Assembly: GCA_028225715.1 (NCBI GenBank)
Contig: JAOIXS010000009.1
Coordinates: forward strand, 1-37,928
Length of the DNA stretch: 37,928 nt
Source: Candidatus Pelagibacter sp.
GTDB taxonomy: Bacteria > Pseudomonadota > Alphaproteobacteria > Pelagibacterales > Pelagibacteraceae
Direction: 5' to 3'
The position numbers and the translations under genes are program-made. Positions 1 to 9,047 of the stretch are shown piece by piece (position 1 is the stretch's first letter; every line of letters begins with the position of its first letter). Under the pieces are notes generated by a model, which saw only the letters and a list, made by a program, of their open reading frames with translations, did not search any database and was not told the DNA's origin.

Positions 1-1490
1 CTAATGAAAATGAGGTAATTAGTGAGTTTATACCACAAGAAGAAATTACAAATTTAATTCAAGAGGATTTACCTTTTATAAAAAGTGAAAATAAATCACC
101 TAGTAAAAAAATTCGCTTCAAGCTACCTACAATTAATTTACTTAAAATCCCCACTCAAAAAGATAAAGAAAAATTAAAAGATGAAGATTATATTGATAGT
201 GAGTTTTTAGAAAAAATCTTATTAGATTTTGGTGTTAGTGGAGATATCAAAAAAGTTAGTCATGGCCCAGTAGTAACGCTAAATGAATTTGAACCAGCAG
301 CTGGTGTTAAGGTATCCAAAATTATTAATCTCTCAGATGACATTGCTCGAAACACTAGTTCTGAATCTGCCAGAATAGCGACCATACCAGGACGTAGCAC
401 TATTGGTATAGAGCTTCCAAATTCTAGTCGTGAGAATGTTTATTTAAGTGAAATACTCTCTAACTCTGATTTTAATAAAAAAGATACCAGGTTACCAATT
501 GCTCTTGGCAAGAACATTTCTGGTGTTCCTATTGTTGGAGATTTAGCTTCAATGCCTCATTTATTAATTGCTGGAACCACAGGATCAGGTAAGTCTGTTT
601 GCATAAATACTATTATCTTATCTCTACTTTACAGACACACACCTGATAAATGTAAGTTCATACTAATTGATCCTAAAATGCTTGAACTATCAACTTATGA
701 AGGCATACCTCACTTATTATGTCCTGTGATTACTGAGGCAAAAAAAGCTGCTTCTGTCTTAGGTTGGGTTGTTAAAGAGATGGAAAATAGGTACCGACTT
801 ATGACCAAAGAAGGAGTGCGTAATATTGATGGCTATAATGCTAAGCACATTTTGGCTATGCCCTATATTGTTGTTGTGGTAGATGAAATGTCTGATCTAA
901 TGCTTGTTGCTGGAAAAGAAATAGAAAATTATATTCAAAAACTATCCCAAATGGCAAGAGCTGCTGGAATTCACATTATAATGGCCACACAAAGACCAAG
1001 TGTTGATGTTATTACAGGAACTATTAAAGCAAATTTTCCAACAAGAATATCCTTTCAGGTAACCTCAAAAATAGATAGTAGAACAATTTTAGGCGAACAA
1101 GGTGCAGAGCAACTACTTGGTAAGGGAGATATGCTTTATATGTCTTCAGCAAATAAGATCGTTAGAATTCATGCTCCATTTGTATCTGAAACTGAAATTG
1201 AAAAAGTTAATAATTATTTAAGAAGTCAAGCAGAGCCAGATTATATAGATGAAATCTTAAATTTTGCTGATGAAAAAGAATTGAATGGAGAAACTTCTGG
1301 CTCAGGAGATAAAGATGAATTGTACCAGGCAGCACTTGATATAATTAGATCAGAGGGTAAGGCATCTACTTCTTTTTTACAAAGAAAATTACAAATAGGA
1401 TATAACAGAGCCGCAAGAATTATTGATATGATGGAAGCTGATGGAATTGTAAGTAAAGCTAATCATGTTGGTAAAAGAGATGTTCTTTAA
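1..1490 (+). CDS. ftsK: DNA translocase FtsK, C-terminal part (5' truncated by window)
   Basis: Membrane-anchored, ATP-driven double-stranded DNA translocase that moves terminus DNA through the closing septum and supports chromosome dimer resolution. The reading frame is open from base 3, so the true start and the membrane domain lie upstream. Visible parts are the alpha/beta motor region from about base 200, Walker A GTTGSGKS at about 573-596, Walker B (hydrophobic run then DE) near 870-890, the [17 protein letters not shown] segment near 980-1030, and a C-terminal winged-helix gamma domain from about 1315 that in this family reads oriented DNA motifs. The protein ends KRDVL. Its TAA shares its last base with the ATG of lolA, so the two are probably cotranscribed, an order known in other Alphaproteobacteria. 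The identification is secure; only the N-terminus is missing. Confidence 0.96.
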   Translation, partial: NENEVISEFIPQEEITNLIQEDLPFIKSENKSPSKKIRFKLPTINLLKIPTQKDKEKLKDEDYIDSEFLEKILLDFGVSGDIKKVSHGPVVTLNEFEPAAGVKVSKIINLSDDIARNTSSESARIATIPGRSTIGIELPNSSRENVYLSEILSNSDFNKKDTRLPIALGKNISGVPIVGDLASMPHLLIAGTTGSGKSVCINTIILSLLYRHTPDKCKFILIDPKMLELSTYEGIPHLLCPVITEAKKAASVLGWVVKEMENRYRLMTKEGVRNIDGYNAKHILAMPYIVVVVDEMSDLMLVAGKEIENYIQKLSQMARAAGIHIIMATQRPSVDVITGTIKANFPTRISFQVTSKIDSRTILGEQGAEQLLGKGDMLYMSSANKIVRIHAPFVSETEIEKVNNYLRSQAEPDYIDEILNFADEKELNGETSGSGDKDELYQAALDIIRSEGKASTSFLQRKLQIGYNRAARIIDMMEADGIVSKANHVGKRDVL

Positions 1491-2044
1491 TGCTTAGAAT
1501 AATAATTGTTTTAATATTTTTCAGTTTTTATATTCCAGCAAACTCATCACCAAAAGATAAAATAATTTCTCAAATGAAACTTACGAATAATTTAAGTTTC
1601 AATTTTATACAAACAATTAATGATAAAAGTGAAGATGGAAAATGTATCATTGAATATCCTAAAAAAATTTTTTGCGAGTATAGTAAGCCTATTAAAAAAA
1701 ATTTGGTATCTAATGGAAAATCTTTAGTTATCAAAACCAGTAACAAAGGAAGTTATTATCGTTATCCACTTAACAAAACTCCTTTAGAGTTTTTACTAAA
1801 TAAAGAATATCTAATTTCTAAAATAGAGGAACTTGAGCCAAGAGATATAGACAACAAATACTTAAATTTTAAAATTTTTGAGAACAATAATGAAATTAAT
1901 ATTTTTTTTGATAAGAAAAATTTAAATTTAATTGGATGGCAAACTGTAGATATTTATCAAAATTTATCAATAACGTTTATTTCTTCTGTTAAAAAAAACC
2001 AAGAGATAGATAGCAAGATTTTTAAATTACCTGAAAATAATTAA
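1490..2044 (+). CDS. lolA: Outer-membrane lipoprotein carrier protein LolA
   Basis: Periplasmic chaperone that takes lipoproteins released by LolCDE and delivers them to the outer membrane. The 184-residue product begins with a short hydrophobic signal peptide (about residues 1-19, ending IPANSS) followed by the LolA-type pattern: an FxQT segment (FNFIQTI), then glycine-poor beta strands with a YPKKIFCEYSKP segment corresponding to the family's P/G-x-hydrophobic-x-W/Y-x-Y motif, and a VSNGKSLVI segment. Length is near the family norm (about 180-210). The ATG overlaps the ftsK stop by one base (TAATG). The stop directly abuts the stop of the convergent GNAT gene with no spacer. Sequence is divergent, but order after ftsK plus the fold pattern make LolA the best call. 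Confidence 0.85.
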   Translation: MLRIIIVLIFFSFYIPANSSPKDKIISQMKLTNNLSFNFIQTINDKSEDGKCIIEYPKKIFCEYSKPIKKNLVSNGKSLVIKTSNKGSYYRYPLNKTPLEFLLNKEYLISKIEELEPRDIDNKYLNFKIFENNNEINIFFDKKNLNLIGWQTVDIYQNLSITFISSVKKNQEIDSKIFKLPENN

Positions 2045-2548
2045 TCATCTGGTTAAGGTTTCAGACTTGAAATTTTTCATACCTCTAGCTAAATAATTTT
2101 TTAAAGCATTTTTATGATCTAGGGAACAAGTGTGAACCCAAACTCTTCCACCCCCCATATTAAATGAGTACTTAATTGCTTCACTTAACAAATATCCTCC
2201 TAATTTTTTTCCAAAATATTCTTCCAAAATTCCAAAATAAGCAATTTCGGCTTCTTTGCTTTGTTCGTTAAATAACAGTTCAAAATAGCCAGCTATTTCA
2301 CTTTTATCTTTAAGAATGTATGTAAATAACTGATCATTGGAGATATAATCTGTCCAATTTAAGTCTGTCCAAATAAGCCTATCAATCCATTGACAATTCT
2401 TACCAATAGCTTTGTAAAAAAATTTATTCAATTGAAAGTCTTTTGGATCTACAAGCTCTACAGAGTAATTTTCTGTAGGCTTCTTAACTTCTTTTAATTC
2501 ACTTAGAGATCTTATCTCTAAATAACTTCGATAAATTTTTTCTATCAC
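2045..2548 (-). CDS. GNAT family N-acetyltransferase
   Basis: Predicted acetyl-CoA-dependent N-acetyltransferase of unknown substrate. In the 167-residue product the acetyl-CoA-binding motif A region reads IAYFGILEEYFGKKLGGYLLSEAI in order (about residues 100-125, with the R/Q-x-x-G-x-G/A type pyrophosphate loop as GKKLGG), followed by a VHTCSLDHKNALKNYLARGM segment typical of motif B, where an Asn/Tyr pair lies near the acetyl group. The start is GTG, and GTGA overlaps the stop of the upstream HIT gene by four bases, so translation is probably coupled. It is the last gene of the his cluster. Nothing in the sequence points to a role in histidine synthesis, so this is likely an operon passenger. 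No signal peptide is visible. Confidence 0.85.
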   Translation of the reverse strand: MIEKIYRSYLEIRSLSELKEVKKPTENYSVELVDPKDFQLNKFFYKAIGKNCQWIDRLIWTDLNWTDYISNDQLFTYILKDKSEIAGYFELLFNEQSKEAEIAYFGILEEYFGKKLGGYLLSEAIKYSFNMGGGRVWVHTCSLDHKNALKNYLARGMKNFKSETLTR

Positions 2549-2910
2549 TCAACCATTTTTCCAATTTTTTCTCCTCCAAATAAATGGAAGTGTAAATGTG
2601 GAACCTCTTGACCGCCATCTTCACTCAAATTTGTTAACGCTCTATAGCCTTTACCTGTATCTGTTGATATATTTAGCATTTTCGAAACTTCTGTAATAGC
2701 CTTGCTTAATGCAACTATCTCTTGATCTGAGGCTCTATTATTAAAATCATCTAAATCAATGTACTCACCTTTTGGAATAACTAATGCATGTATTTTTTTT
2801 TGAGGATTAATATCATGAAATGAAAAAACATGTTCATTTTCAAATATTTTTTTACAAGGAATTTCTTTTCTCAAAATTTTTGCAAAAATATTATTTTTGT
2901 CATAGCCCAT
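2545..2910 (-). CDS. HIT family (HINT-like) nucleotide-binding protein
   Basis: Histidine-triad protein, probably a purine nucleoside phosphoramidase or AMP-lysine hydrolase like bacterial HinT; the natural substrate is uncertain. The product has 121 residues. The diagnostic H-x-H-x-H motif is HLHFH at residues 105-109, with His107 expected to be the nucleophile, followed by LFGG. Upstream hallmarks are the IFAKILRKEIPCKKIFE strand and the HALVIPK segment. Length matches HinT proteins (110-130). The start codon overlaps the hisE stop by one base, and the 3' end overlaps the GNAT start. A HIT gene directly after hisE is a recurrent alphaproteobacterial arrangement, and cotranscription with his genes is likely. 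Confidence 0.93.
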   Translation of the reverse strand: MGYDKNNIFAKILRKEIPCKKIFENEHVFSFHDINPQKKIHALVIPKGEYIDLDDFNNRASDQEIVALSKAITEVSKMLNISTDTGKGYRALTNLSEDGGQEVPHLHFHLFGGEKIGKMVE

Positions 2911-3215
2911 TATCTATTATTCTTTTCTTCAATACCTGATTGTTTTTTTCTGTCTTCCAACTCTTTTAAGACATCTTCAAACTTAATATCAGCTGCCTCA
3001 AGTGTTACTAATATGTGATAAATTGTATCTGCTGCTTCATGAACTATGTTGGATTTATCATTTAGGGCCTCTTTTAGTTCATCAAATTCTTCCTCCATTT
3101 TATCTATACACTTAGACAGGCCACCTGATAATAATGATGAGGTATAAGATTTACCTTTATCCTTATTTTTTCTGTCTCTAATTGTATTTACTAAATTTAA
3201 TAAATTTCCTGACAT
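2910..3215 (-). CDS. hisE: Phosphoribosyl-ATP diphosphatase HisE
   Basis: Second step of histidine synthesis: hydrolyses phosphoribosyl-ATP to phosphoribosyl-AMP and pyrophosphate. The 101-residue product is an all-alpha MazG-type nucleotide pyrophosphohydrolase. Metal-binding acidic residues occur in the EEEFDELKEA helix and the HEAADTIYHILV helix, the expected E-x-x-E/E-x-x-D pattern. It is separate from HisI, as in Alphaproteobacteria, whereas enterobacteria carry a fused HisIE. It lies two bases after hisF, and its stop overlaps the start of the HIT gene by one base. hisI is not in this window. Confidence 0.95.
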   Translation of the reverse strand: MSGNLLNLVNTIRDRKNKDKGKSYTSSLLSGGLSKCIDKMEEEFDELKEALNDKSNIVHEAADTIYHILVTLEAADIKFEDVLKELEDRKKQSGIEEKNNR

Positions 3216-3217
3216 GT

Positions 3218-3973
3218 TTAAATCCTAACGGGAATCCCTTTTGAATTCAAATATTGTTTGGCTTCATTAATGGAGTGTGTTCCGTAATGAAAAATTGAAG
3301 CAGCTAGAACTGCACTAACATTACCTAATTTTATACCATCTACTAGGTGATCCAAGTTACCTACTCCACCTGAAGCAATCACAGGTATATTAACTGTTGA
3401 AGATATTTTAAACATTAAGTTATTATCATAACCAATTTGAGTGCCATCTCTATCCATAGAGGTAACCAGTAATTCTCCTGCTCCATTATCTTCCATTTTT
3501 TTCGCAAATTCTATTGCATCTAGATTTGTGTTGTTTCTCCCACCATGGGTAAAAACCTCCCATTTATTGCCATTTTTTTTAGCATCTATTGCAACAACAA
3601 GGCATTGTGATCCAAATTTTTTTGAACTTTCAATTATCATTTCAGGGTTTTGAACTGCAGCAGTATTGATAGAAACTTTATCTGCTCCACAATTTAATAA
3701 TTTATTAATATCTTCAACACCCCTAACCCCACCACCAACCGTTAAGGGCACAAAGCATTTTTTAGATGTTCTTTCAACCACGTCATAAATTGTGTCTCTA
3801 TTTTCATTGGAAGCTGTTATATCTAAAAAACAAATTTCATCAGCACCACCATCACTATAAATTTTAGCTTGTTCAACTGGATCACCAGCATCCTTTAAAT
3901 CTACAAAGTTAATTCCTTTAACAACTCTCCCATTTTTAACATCTAAACAGGGTATAATTCTATTTTTAAGCAT
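3218..3973 (-). CDS. hisF: Imidazole glycerol phosphate synthase, cyclase subunit HisF
   Basis: Cyclase half of the HisHF glutamine amidotransferase. It uses ammonia channelled from HisH to convert PRFAR into imidazole-glycerol phosphate and AICAR. The product has 251 residues and forms a (beta-alpha)8 barrel. The catalytic aspartates are in place: Asp11 in [11 protein letters not shown] and Asp130 in [10 protein letters not shown]. Phosphate-binding loops VGGGVRG (near 79-85) and IASGGVGN (near 200) are visible. The start overlaps the end of hisA by eight bases. Length and motifs are fully typical, and the fold is related to the adjacent hisA by ancient duplication. Confidence 0.98.
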   Translation of the reverse strand: MLKNRIIPCLDVKNGRVVKGINFVDLKDAGDPVEQAKIYSDGGADEICFLDITASNENRDTIYDVVERTSKKCFVPLTVGGGVRGVEDINKLLNCGADKVSINTAAVQNPEMIIESSKKFGSQCLVVAIDAKKNGNKWEVFTHGGRNNTNLDAIEFAKKMEDNGAGELLVTSMDRDGTQIGYDNNLMFKISSTVNIPVIASGGVGNLDHLVDGIKLGNVSAVLAASIFHYGTHSINEAKQYLNSKGIPVRI

Positions 3974-4685
3974 CTAGTTCTTTCATTAATTCGTCCAATT
4001 TAATATCACCATCATATATAGCTTTACCAACTATTATTCCTTCAATATTTTTTAAACCTTTTGCTTTTTTAATGTCATCAATTGAAGATACCCCTCCTGA
4101 AATAATTACTGGGCAATTAGATACATTTGCAACATTCGTTGTTTCTTCAAAATTAGGACTTTGTTTGGTACCATCTCTATTTATATCTGTATAAATTAGT
4201 CTGCTTGCACCATAATCATTTACTTCTTTTAAGAAATCTAAAGTCAATTGATTGGAGTTTTCCTTCCATCCTGAAACTGACAAGTATCCATTTTTAGCAT
4301 CTAGACCTAAGGCAATTCTATTTGTAAATTTTTGACATGCTTCTTTTAAAAAATTTTTATCTTTTATTGCTGCACTTCCTAAAATAACTTTTTCAACTCC
4401 TGCATCAATATATTTTTGAATACTATCAATTGTTCTAATACCTCCACCCACTTCAATTTTTAAGTCAAATTTATGAACTATATCTTTAATAGTATCCAGG
4501 TTAACTGTTTCTCCAGTTAAAGCACCATCTAGATCAACAATATGTAAATTTTTAAAACCGTGATCTTTGTATTTACCAGCTTGATCAACTGGTGATGTTT
4601 CATATTCAGTTTTATTATTAAAGTTCCCTTTAATTAATCTTACACATTTCTTATCTTTAATATCTATAGCTGGAAATATTTTCAT
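3966..4685 (-). CDS. hisA: ProFAR isomerase HisA
   Basis: Isomerises the aminoaldose ProFAR to the aminoketose PRFAR, the HisHF substrate. The product has 239 residues in a (beta-alpha)8 barrel. Catalytic Asp8 ([10 protein letters not shown]) and Asp129 (LGLDAKNG) are present, as are the phosphate loops VGGGIRT and IISGGVSS. Length is normal for HisA (about 240). It starts at an ATG two bases after the hisH stop and overlaps hisF at its 3' end, so translational coupling is likely. The identification is unambiguous and HisA/HisF are distinguished by the catalytic loop sequences. Confidence 0.98.
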   Translation of the reverse strand: MKIFPAIDIKDKKCVRLIKGNFNNKTEYETSPVDQAGKYKDHGFKNLHIVDLDGALTGETVNLDTIKDIVHKFDLKIEVGGGIRTIDSIQKYIDAGVEKVILGSAAIKDKNFLKEACQKFTNRIALGLDAKNGYLSVSGWKENSNQLTLDFLKEVNDYGASRLIYTDINRDGTKQSPNFEETTNVANVSNCPVIISGGVSSIDDIKKAKGLKNIEGIIVGKAIYDGDIKLDELMKELDA

Positions 4686-4687
4686 AT

Positions 4688-5314
4688 TTATAAATTCAAA
4701 AAATTTTCTATAATTTTTAGACCTAATTTATCACTTTTTTCAGGGTGAAATTGTGTTCCAAAAATATTTTCTTTTTCAACTGAACAAACAATATTTGATG
4801 AATAGTCTGTTGTTGCTGAAATTACACTTTTATCATCTGGAACAAATTCGTAACTGTGCACAAAATACATGTGTGATTTATTTTCTATATCCTTAAAAAT
4901 CTTGCTCTCTTTAATAATGCTAATTTCATTCCAGCCAATATGTGGAAGTTTGAATTTATTATTTTGATTATCGATCTTTGAAACTTTTCCTGAAATCCAA
5001 CCAAGTCCTTTTGTTTCAGTTTCTTCATAACCAAGATCTGCGAACATCTGTAAACCAACACAAATTCCAAGAAGAGGTTTTTTGTAAGTTATTGCAAACT
5101 CATTTAGTGTCTCTACCAAGCCATTTATAGTATTTAATGCATCAACACAGCTCTTAAACGATCCCTGTCCTGGCAAAACTACTTTATCACTTGATTTAAT
5201 CTTATTCAAATTCGAAGTCACTTCGATATTAACTTTATCTTTAGCAACTTCTTTAAAAGAATTTATTACAGAGCTGATATTTCCTGAATTATAATCAACA
5301 ATTGTGACATTCAT
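4688..5314 (-). CDS. hisH: Imidazole glycerol phosphate synthase, glutaminase subunit HisH
   Basis: Class I glutamine amidotransferase that releases ammonia for HisF. The product has 208 residues. The catalytic triad is visible: Cys85 in the nucleophile elbow GICVGLQMF, and His190 with Glu192 in FGTQFHPEKS. The oxyanion region LPGQGSF is near residues 47-53. Two in-frame Met codons do not complicate the start because the first gives the conserved N-terminal MNVTIVDYNSGN strand. It lies five bases after hisB. The partner HisF is two genes downstream in the same transcript. Confidence 0.97.
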   Translation of the reverse strand: MNVTIVDYNSGNISSVINSFKEVAKDKVNIEVTSNLNKIKSSDKVVLPGQGSFKSCVDALNTINGLVETLNEFAITYKKPLLGICVGLQMFADLGYEETETKGLGWISGKVSKIDNQNNKFKLPHIGWNEISIIKESKIFKDIENKSHMYFVHSYEFVPDDKSVISATTDYSSNIVCSVEKENIFGTQFHPEKSDKLGLKIIENFLNL

Positions 5315-5319
5315 TAAAC

Positions 5320-5910
5320 TTATAATGAGCCTTTAGTTGATGGAATGCTCTTCTTATTTCTAGGGTCTATTTCTAAAGCTGTTCTTAATGACCTTGCTAG
5401 AGCCTTATAACAAGATTCAATTATATGATGACTATTATCCCCATAAATATTTTCCATGTGCAAAGTTATTCCTGCTGATTGAGAGAATGCTTGAAACCAC
5501 TCTTTAAAAAGTTCTGTGTCCATCTCTCCAAGTCTTTCTACTTTTAATTTAACTTTCCATATTAAATAAGGTCTATTTGAAACATCAATTGCAACTCTTG
5601 TTAATGTTTCATCCATTGGTATCATTGCATGCGCATATCTTTTAATTCCTTTAAAATCTTTCAGAGCTTTTTTTAAAGCCTCACCTATTGCTATTCCAGT
5701 ATCTTCTGTTGTGTGGTGAAGATCTATATGAGTATCTCCTTTTGCTTTGACTTTTAAATCAATCAGTGAATGCTTGGATAATTGTTCAAGCATGTGATCT
5801 AAAAAACCTATTCCAGTATCAATTTTATATTGACCTTTACCGTCAATATTAACTTCAACACTAATGCTGGTTTCTTTTGTTTTTCTAGAAACTTTTCCAA
5901 TTCTGCTCAT
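5320..5910 (-). CDS. hisB: Imidazoleglycerol-phosphate dehydratase HisB
   Basis: Manganese-dependent dehydratase converting imidazole-glycerol phosphate to imidazole-acetol phosphate. The 196-residue product is the stand-alone dehydratase form without the histidinol-phosphatase domain found in enterobacterial HisB. The two metal-binding repeats are HHTTED (residues 65-70) and HHIIES (161-166). It begins with the conserved [14 protein letters not shown] segment. It is the first gene of hisB-hisH-hisA-hisF-hisE-HIT-GNAT and is divergent from hslV across a 91-base spacer. hisG, hisD, hisC and hisI must lie elsewhere in the genome. Confidence 0.98.
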   Translation of the reverse strand: MSRIGKVSRKTKETSISVEVNIDGKGQYKIDTGIGFLDHMLEQLSKHSLIDLKVKAKGDTHIDLHHTTEDTGIAIGEALKKALKDFKGIKRYAHAMIPMDETLTRVAIDVSNRPYLIWKVKLKVERLGEMDTELFKEWFQAFSQSAGITLHMENIYGDNSHHIIESCYKALARSLRTALEIDPRNKKSIPSTKGSL

Positions 5911-5921
5911 AATATATAATA

Positions 5922-5950
5922 TGTATATAGGGATTAATTAACTATATCAA
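5922..5950 (-). promoter_or_regulatory. Candidate sigma-70-type promoter of the his cluster
   Basis: On the minus strand TTGATA (5945-5950) is five of six to the -35 consensus and is followed after 17 bases by TATACA (5922-5927), four of six to the -10 consensus. Transcription would begin near 5915, leaving a leader of only a few bases before the hisB ATG at 5910. In such AT-rich DNA this match is weak evidence. Confidence 0.3.
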
Positions 5951-5966
5951 TAATTGCAATCTACTA

Positions 5967-5994
5967 CTTGAAGAATAAAAATTAATATCCATTT
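5967..5994 (+). promoter_or_regulatory. Sigma-32-like (heat-shock) promoter of hslVU
   Basis: CTTGAAG (5967-5973), 13 bases, then ATCCATTT (5987-5994). This resembles the RpoH consensus CTTGAA-N13-CCCCATnT, with six of eight matches in the -10 element. hslVU is a classical RpoH target in Gram-negative bacteria, which supports the call. The predicted start of transcription falls within one or two bases of the hslV ATG at 6002, so the mRNA would be leaderless or nearly so. No Shine-Dalgarno sequence is seen. Confidence 0.55.
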
Positions 5995-6001
5995 ATAATC
6001 T

Positions 6002-6517
6002 ATGACTACAATAGTGCTTATTAGAAAAAACAATGAAGTGGTGGTTGCAGGAGATGGCCAAGTTAGTATGGGCAATACTGTTATAAAAAGCACTGCTGCA
6101 AAAGTTAGAAAAATTGAAAAAAGAAATGTAATAGCTGGATTTGCTGGATCAACAGCAGATGCTTTAACTTTGTTTGAAAGACTAGAGGCAAAGCTTGAAA
6201 AGCATGCTGGTAATCTTCCAAGAGCAGCTGTCGAGTTAGCAAAAGATTGGAGAACTGACAAATATTTAAGAAGACTAGAAGCTTTAATGGCTATTGGTGA
6301 TAAAGAAAATAGTTTTATAATTTCTGGAACTGGTGATGTTTTAGAGCCAGAAGGTGATGCTATTGGTATAGGATCAGGTGGAAATTATGCTTTGGCAGCT
6401 GCTAAAGTTTTATTAGACACAGATTTAAGTGCTGAAGAGGTTGCAAGAAAAGCAATTCAAGTTGCATCTGAAATCTGTGTATTCACTAATAATAATATTA
6501 AAACTGAAAAAATTTGA
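6002..6517 (+). CDS. hslV: ATP-dependent protease proteolytic subunit HslV (ClpQ)
   Basis: Threonine protease of the HslVU complex, a double hexameric chamber that degrades unfolded or tagged proteins unfolded by HslU. The product has 171 residues. Its start [10 protein letters not shown] places the catalytic Thr at position 2 after Met removal, followed by the conserved [16 protein letters not shown] segment and the [17 protein letters not shown] segment. Length is close to other HslV proteins (about 175). No Shine-Dalgarno is evident and a sigma-32-like promoter lies directly upstream. The TGA overlaps the hslU ATG (TGATG), indicating coupled translation. Confidence 0.98.
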   Translation: MTTIVLIRKNNEVVVAGDGQVSMGNTVIKSTAAKVRKIEKRNVIAGFAGSTADALTLFERLEAKLEKHAGNLPRAAVELAKDWRTDKYLRRLEALMAIGDKENSFIISGTGDVLEPEGDAIGIGSGGNYALAAAKVLLDTDLSAEEVARKAIQVASEICVFTNNNIKTEKI

Positions 6518-7884
6518 TGAAAGATACAAACGTTACACCTTTTCCAAAAGAAAAAACTGAAAAAAAAGATAACTCTTTAGTTAGTTCTTTGTCACCAAGA
6601 GAAATAGTTTCTGAATTAGATAGATATGTTGTTGGACAAAATAAAGCTAAAAAAGCAGTTGCTATTGCTCTAAGAAATAGATGGAGAAGACAGGCTTTAA
6701 AAGGTGAAATGAAGGATGAAGTTTTACCTAAAAATATTTTAATGATCGGGCCAACAGGGGTTGGTAAAACAGAAATTTCTAGAAGACTATCTAAGTTGGC
6801 TGAAGCTCCTTTTGTAAAGGTGGAAGCTACAAGATTTACTGAGGTTGGATATGTTGGAAGAGATGTTGAGCAAATTATAAGAGATCTGCTTGAAATTGCA
6901 ATTGCAATGGAGAAAGTAAAGAAAAGAAGAGAAGTTCATGCAAAGGCACAAAAGTTAGCAGAAGAAAAAGTTTTAGATGCTCTAGTCGGAAATAAAGCAA
7001 GTCTTGCTACTAGAGAAAGTTTTAGAAAAAGATTAAGAGATGGTGATTTAGATGATAATGAAATTGAAATTGCAGTAAATGATAGTGGCTCTCAAGCTGC
7101 ATTTGAAATTCCTGGAATGCCTGGAGCAAACATTGGAATGATAAATATTGGTGAGATGATTGGAAAATCTGTTGGCAATAAACAAAAAAAGAAAAAAATG
7201 ACTGTTAAAGAATCTCATGAAATTTTAATTAATGATGAAGCTGACAAATTAATAGAAGAAGATAAAATTATAAAATCAGCAAAAGATTCAACAGAAAATA
7301 ATGGAATAGTTTTTTTAGATGAAATAGATAAAATTTCAGGGAGAACAGATAGGTCTGGTGGAGATGTTTCTAGAGAAGGAGTACAAAGAGATTTGCTTCC
7401 TCTAATTGAAGGAACAACAGTTAGCACAAAATACGGTACAATTAAAACTGATCACATTTTATTTATTGCTTCTGGTGCATTCCAGCTTGCCAAACCTTCA
7501 GATCTACTGCCAGAATTACAAGGCAGACTACCAATAAGAGTTGAGCTTGAAGCTTTAACTAGTGATGATTTTAAAAGAATTCTTAAAGAACCAGATTATA
7601 GTTTAATCAAACAATATGTGGCTCTTTTAAAAACAGAGAATGTTGAACTAGAATTTTCTGATGATGGTATTGACGCGATTGCCAATATGGCTTCAGAAGT
7701 TAACAACACTGTAGAAAATATTGGTGCAAGAAGACTGCATACTATTATTGAAAGAATTTTAGATGATATTAGTTTTACAGCAACAGATAGAGCTGGTGAA
7801 AAAATTATAATAGATTCTGCGTATGTAAAACAAAATCTAGATGAACTTGTTAAGGATACAGATTTATCTAAATTTATTCTTTAA
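6517..7884 (+). CDS. hslU: ATP-dependent protease ATPase subunit HslU (ClpY)
   Basis: AAA+ unfoldase that caps HslV. The product has 455 residues from the ATG at 6517; a TTG directly before it (6514) could also be used, but the TGATG overlap with hslV favours 6517. Visible features are an N-terminal extension of about 25 residues before [17 protein letters not shown], Walker A GPTGVGKT (78-85), a charged I-domain (roughly 110-240), Walker B IVFLDEID (near 263), the arginine-finger region [11 protein letters not shown], and the C-terminal DLSKFIL tail that inserts into HslV to activate it. The 3' end overlaps the convergent Smr gene by 11 bases. Confidence 0.98.
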   Translation: MKDTNVTPFPKEKTEKKDNSLVSSLSPREIVSELDRYVVGQNKAKKAVAIALRNRWRRQALKGEMKDEVLPKNILMIGPTGVGKTEISRRLSKLAEAPFVKVEATRFTEVGYVGRDVEQIIRDLLEIAIAMEKVKKRREVHAKAQKLAEEKVLDALVGNKASLATRESFRKRLRDGDLDDNEIEIAVNDSGSQAAFEIPGMPGANIGMINIGEMIGKSVGNKQKKKKMTVKESHEILINDEADKLIEEDKIIKSAKDSTENNGIVFLDEIDKISGRTDRSGGDVSREGVQRDLLPLIEGTTVSTKYGTIKTDHILFIASGAFQLAKPSDLLPELQGRLPIRVELEALTSDDFKRILKEPDYSLIKQYVALLKTENVELEFSDDGIDAIANMASEVNNTVENIGARRLHTIIERILDDISFTATDRAGEKIIIDSAYVKQNLDELVKDTDLSKFIL

Positions 7885-8395
7885 ATTTATTCTTATTTTT
7901 AAGATAGATATAAAAGGCTCCACTACCACCATCTTCTATCTTGGCGTCTGTGGTTTCAATAATAAATTGTGTTAAACTTTTATTGTTTTCAATAAATTCT
8001 GGAACTGAATATTTTAATATACTCAAATCTCTTGAGAGGTAAGGATTTTCAACATTTTTAGACCTTAGTCCTTTACCTGTAATCACTATTATTTTTGTAA
8101 CATCTTCATCAAAACATTCTTGAATAAATTGTTCTACAGCTTTATTTGCTTCCTCAATCGTATAACCATGAAGATCTATTTTTTTTATCTTCTCATATCT
8201 TGTATTTTTTTTATGAACAAAATCTTTATTAGGAATTTTCTCCTTAGTCTTTAAAAAGTTTTCCCAGTCCTGTTTGTTTTTATCTGTGTTATTTATATCT
8301 TTTTTTTTTACAGGATTTTTATTAAGATTTTTTTTTTTGTTATTTAGGAAATTTTCCCAATCTTCTTTATCTTTGTCTGTTATCTTCTTAATCAA
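7874..8395 (-). CDS. Smr-domain protein with duplicated N-terminal segment
   Basis: Small MutS-related (Smr) domain protein. Smr domains bind or nick nucleic acids, and the role of stand-alone alphaproteobacterial versions is unclear. The C-terminal domain (about residues 70-173) carries the hallmarks [12 protein letters not shown] (D-L-H-G), the TGKGLRS loop (cf. H/T-G-x-G) and a glycine-rich [10 protein letters not shown] end. The N-terminal 67 residues contain two copies of a segment ([12 protein letters not shown] at residues 6-17 and [12 protein letters not shown] at 37-48; period 31 residues). The first codon is TTG, abutting the stop of the upstream Tim44-like gene, and no ATG is available nearby, so the start is not certain. 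Two A tracts of 10-11 bases lie within the repeats. The 3' end overlaps hslU by 11 bases. Confidence 0.88.
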   Translation of the reverse strand: MIKKITDKDKEDWENFLNNKKKNLNKNPVKKKDINNTDKNKQDWENFLKTKEKIPNKDFVHKKNTRYEKIKKIDLHGYTIEEANKAVEQFIQECFDEDVTKIIVITGKGLRSKNVENPYLSRDLSILKYSVPEFIENNKSLTQFIIETTDAKIEDGGSGAFYIYLKNKNKFKE

Positions 8396-8989
8396 TTAGG
8401 TAATAGTATTAATTAATAGCCAGTTTGGATTTGATGATTTAATGTCTTTTGAGAAAACCCAAGTATCATAAACAGTTTTTATTTTCTCACTGTCTCCTGA
8501 CACGATCTTTTTATCTTTATCTTTTATGCATGTTATAATTTCACTAACAAAATCCACTGTAACTTCTAAGCTGTCTTCAATTTTTTTATGCGTTTTAATT
8601 ACAGCTGACTTAATTCCTATAAAAGTTATTTCAGCAAAATGACCTTTATTAGCTCTATCTTCAAGCGCCTCTTTAAACTGATTATAAATTTTTTTACCTA
8701 AAAGTGGTTTGCTTGCTATCAGCTTGTTGTCACTATCACTAAAATCTGTAATAATTGTTTCGTAAGCAATTTTTGCACCTTTTAAAAATTCTTTTTGTGA
8801 CACTTCATCAAAATTTTCACTAACTGGTTTTGGAGCTATATTTGTTTTTTGAAATTCCTTTTCAAATTGTGGTGGAATTTTCCCTTCGAAACCAGTTTTT
8901 TTACCAAGTATTCCTCTTAGACGAAGAAAAATAAAACCAGCAATCATTGCTAAAAGAATAATATCTATATATTCAAAACTATAACTCAT
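8396..8989 (-). CDS. Tim44-like (TimA) domain protein, single membrane anchor
   Basis: Predicted inner-membrane-anchored protein with a C-terminal Tim44-like domain. The mitochondrial relative tethers Hsp70 to the import channel, and bacterial homologues are thought to be membrane adaptors; the exact role is unknown. The product has 197 residues. There is one N-terminal transmembrane helix (about residues 8-24, IDIILLAMIAGFIFLRL), then a linker and a conserved domain from about residue 70 (FLKGAKIAYETIITDFSDSD) ending in a WVFSKDIKSSNPNWLLINT strand, the typical end of this family. It is divergent from fxsA (58-base spacer) and abuts the Smr gene. In many Alphaproteobacteria a lytic transglycosylase gene (mltA) sits between these two, and it is absent here. 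Confidence 0.85.
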   Translation of the reverse strand: MSYSFEYIDIILLAMIAGFIFLRLRGILGKKTGFEGKIPPQFEKEFQKTNIAPKPVSENFDEVSQKEFLKGAKIAYETIITDFSDSDNKLIASKPLLGKKIYNQFKEALEDRANKGHFAEITFIGIKSAVIKTHKKIEDSLEVTVDFVSEIITCIKDKDKKIVSGDSEKIKTVYDTWVFSKDIKSSNPNWLLINTIT

Positions 8990-9047
8990 AATTTAATATT
9001 ATTTACTATGTTGATTAATTACAACTAGCAATTTAGACTAAGGACAA

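Noticed and set aside
2830..3018. Plus-strand open frame antisense to the HIT and hisE genes
   Set aside because: A shadow of two well-conserved genes, with a biased composition and no domain signature. The same reasoning excludes other antisense frames such as 3441-3653, 6419-6649, 33102-33476 and 35633-35899.
6514..6516. TTG at 6514 as the hslU start
   Set aside because: An ATG follows immediately and forms the common TGATG overlap with hslV; the TTG adds only one residue.
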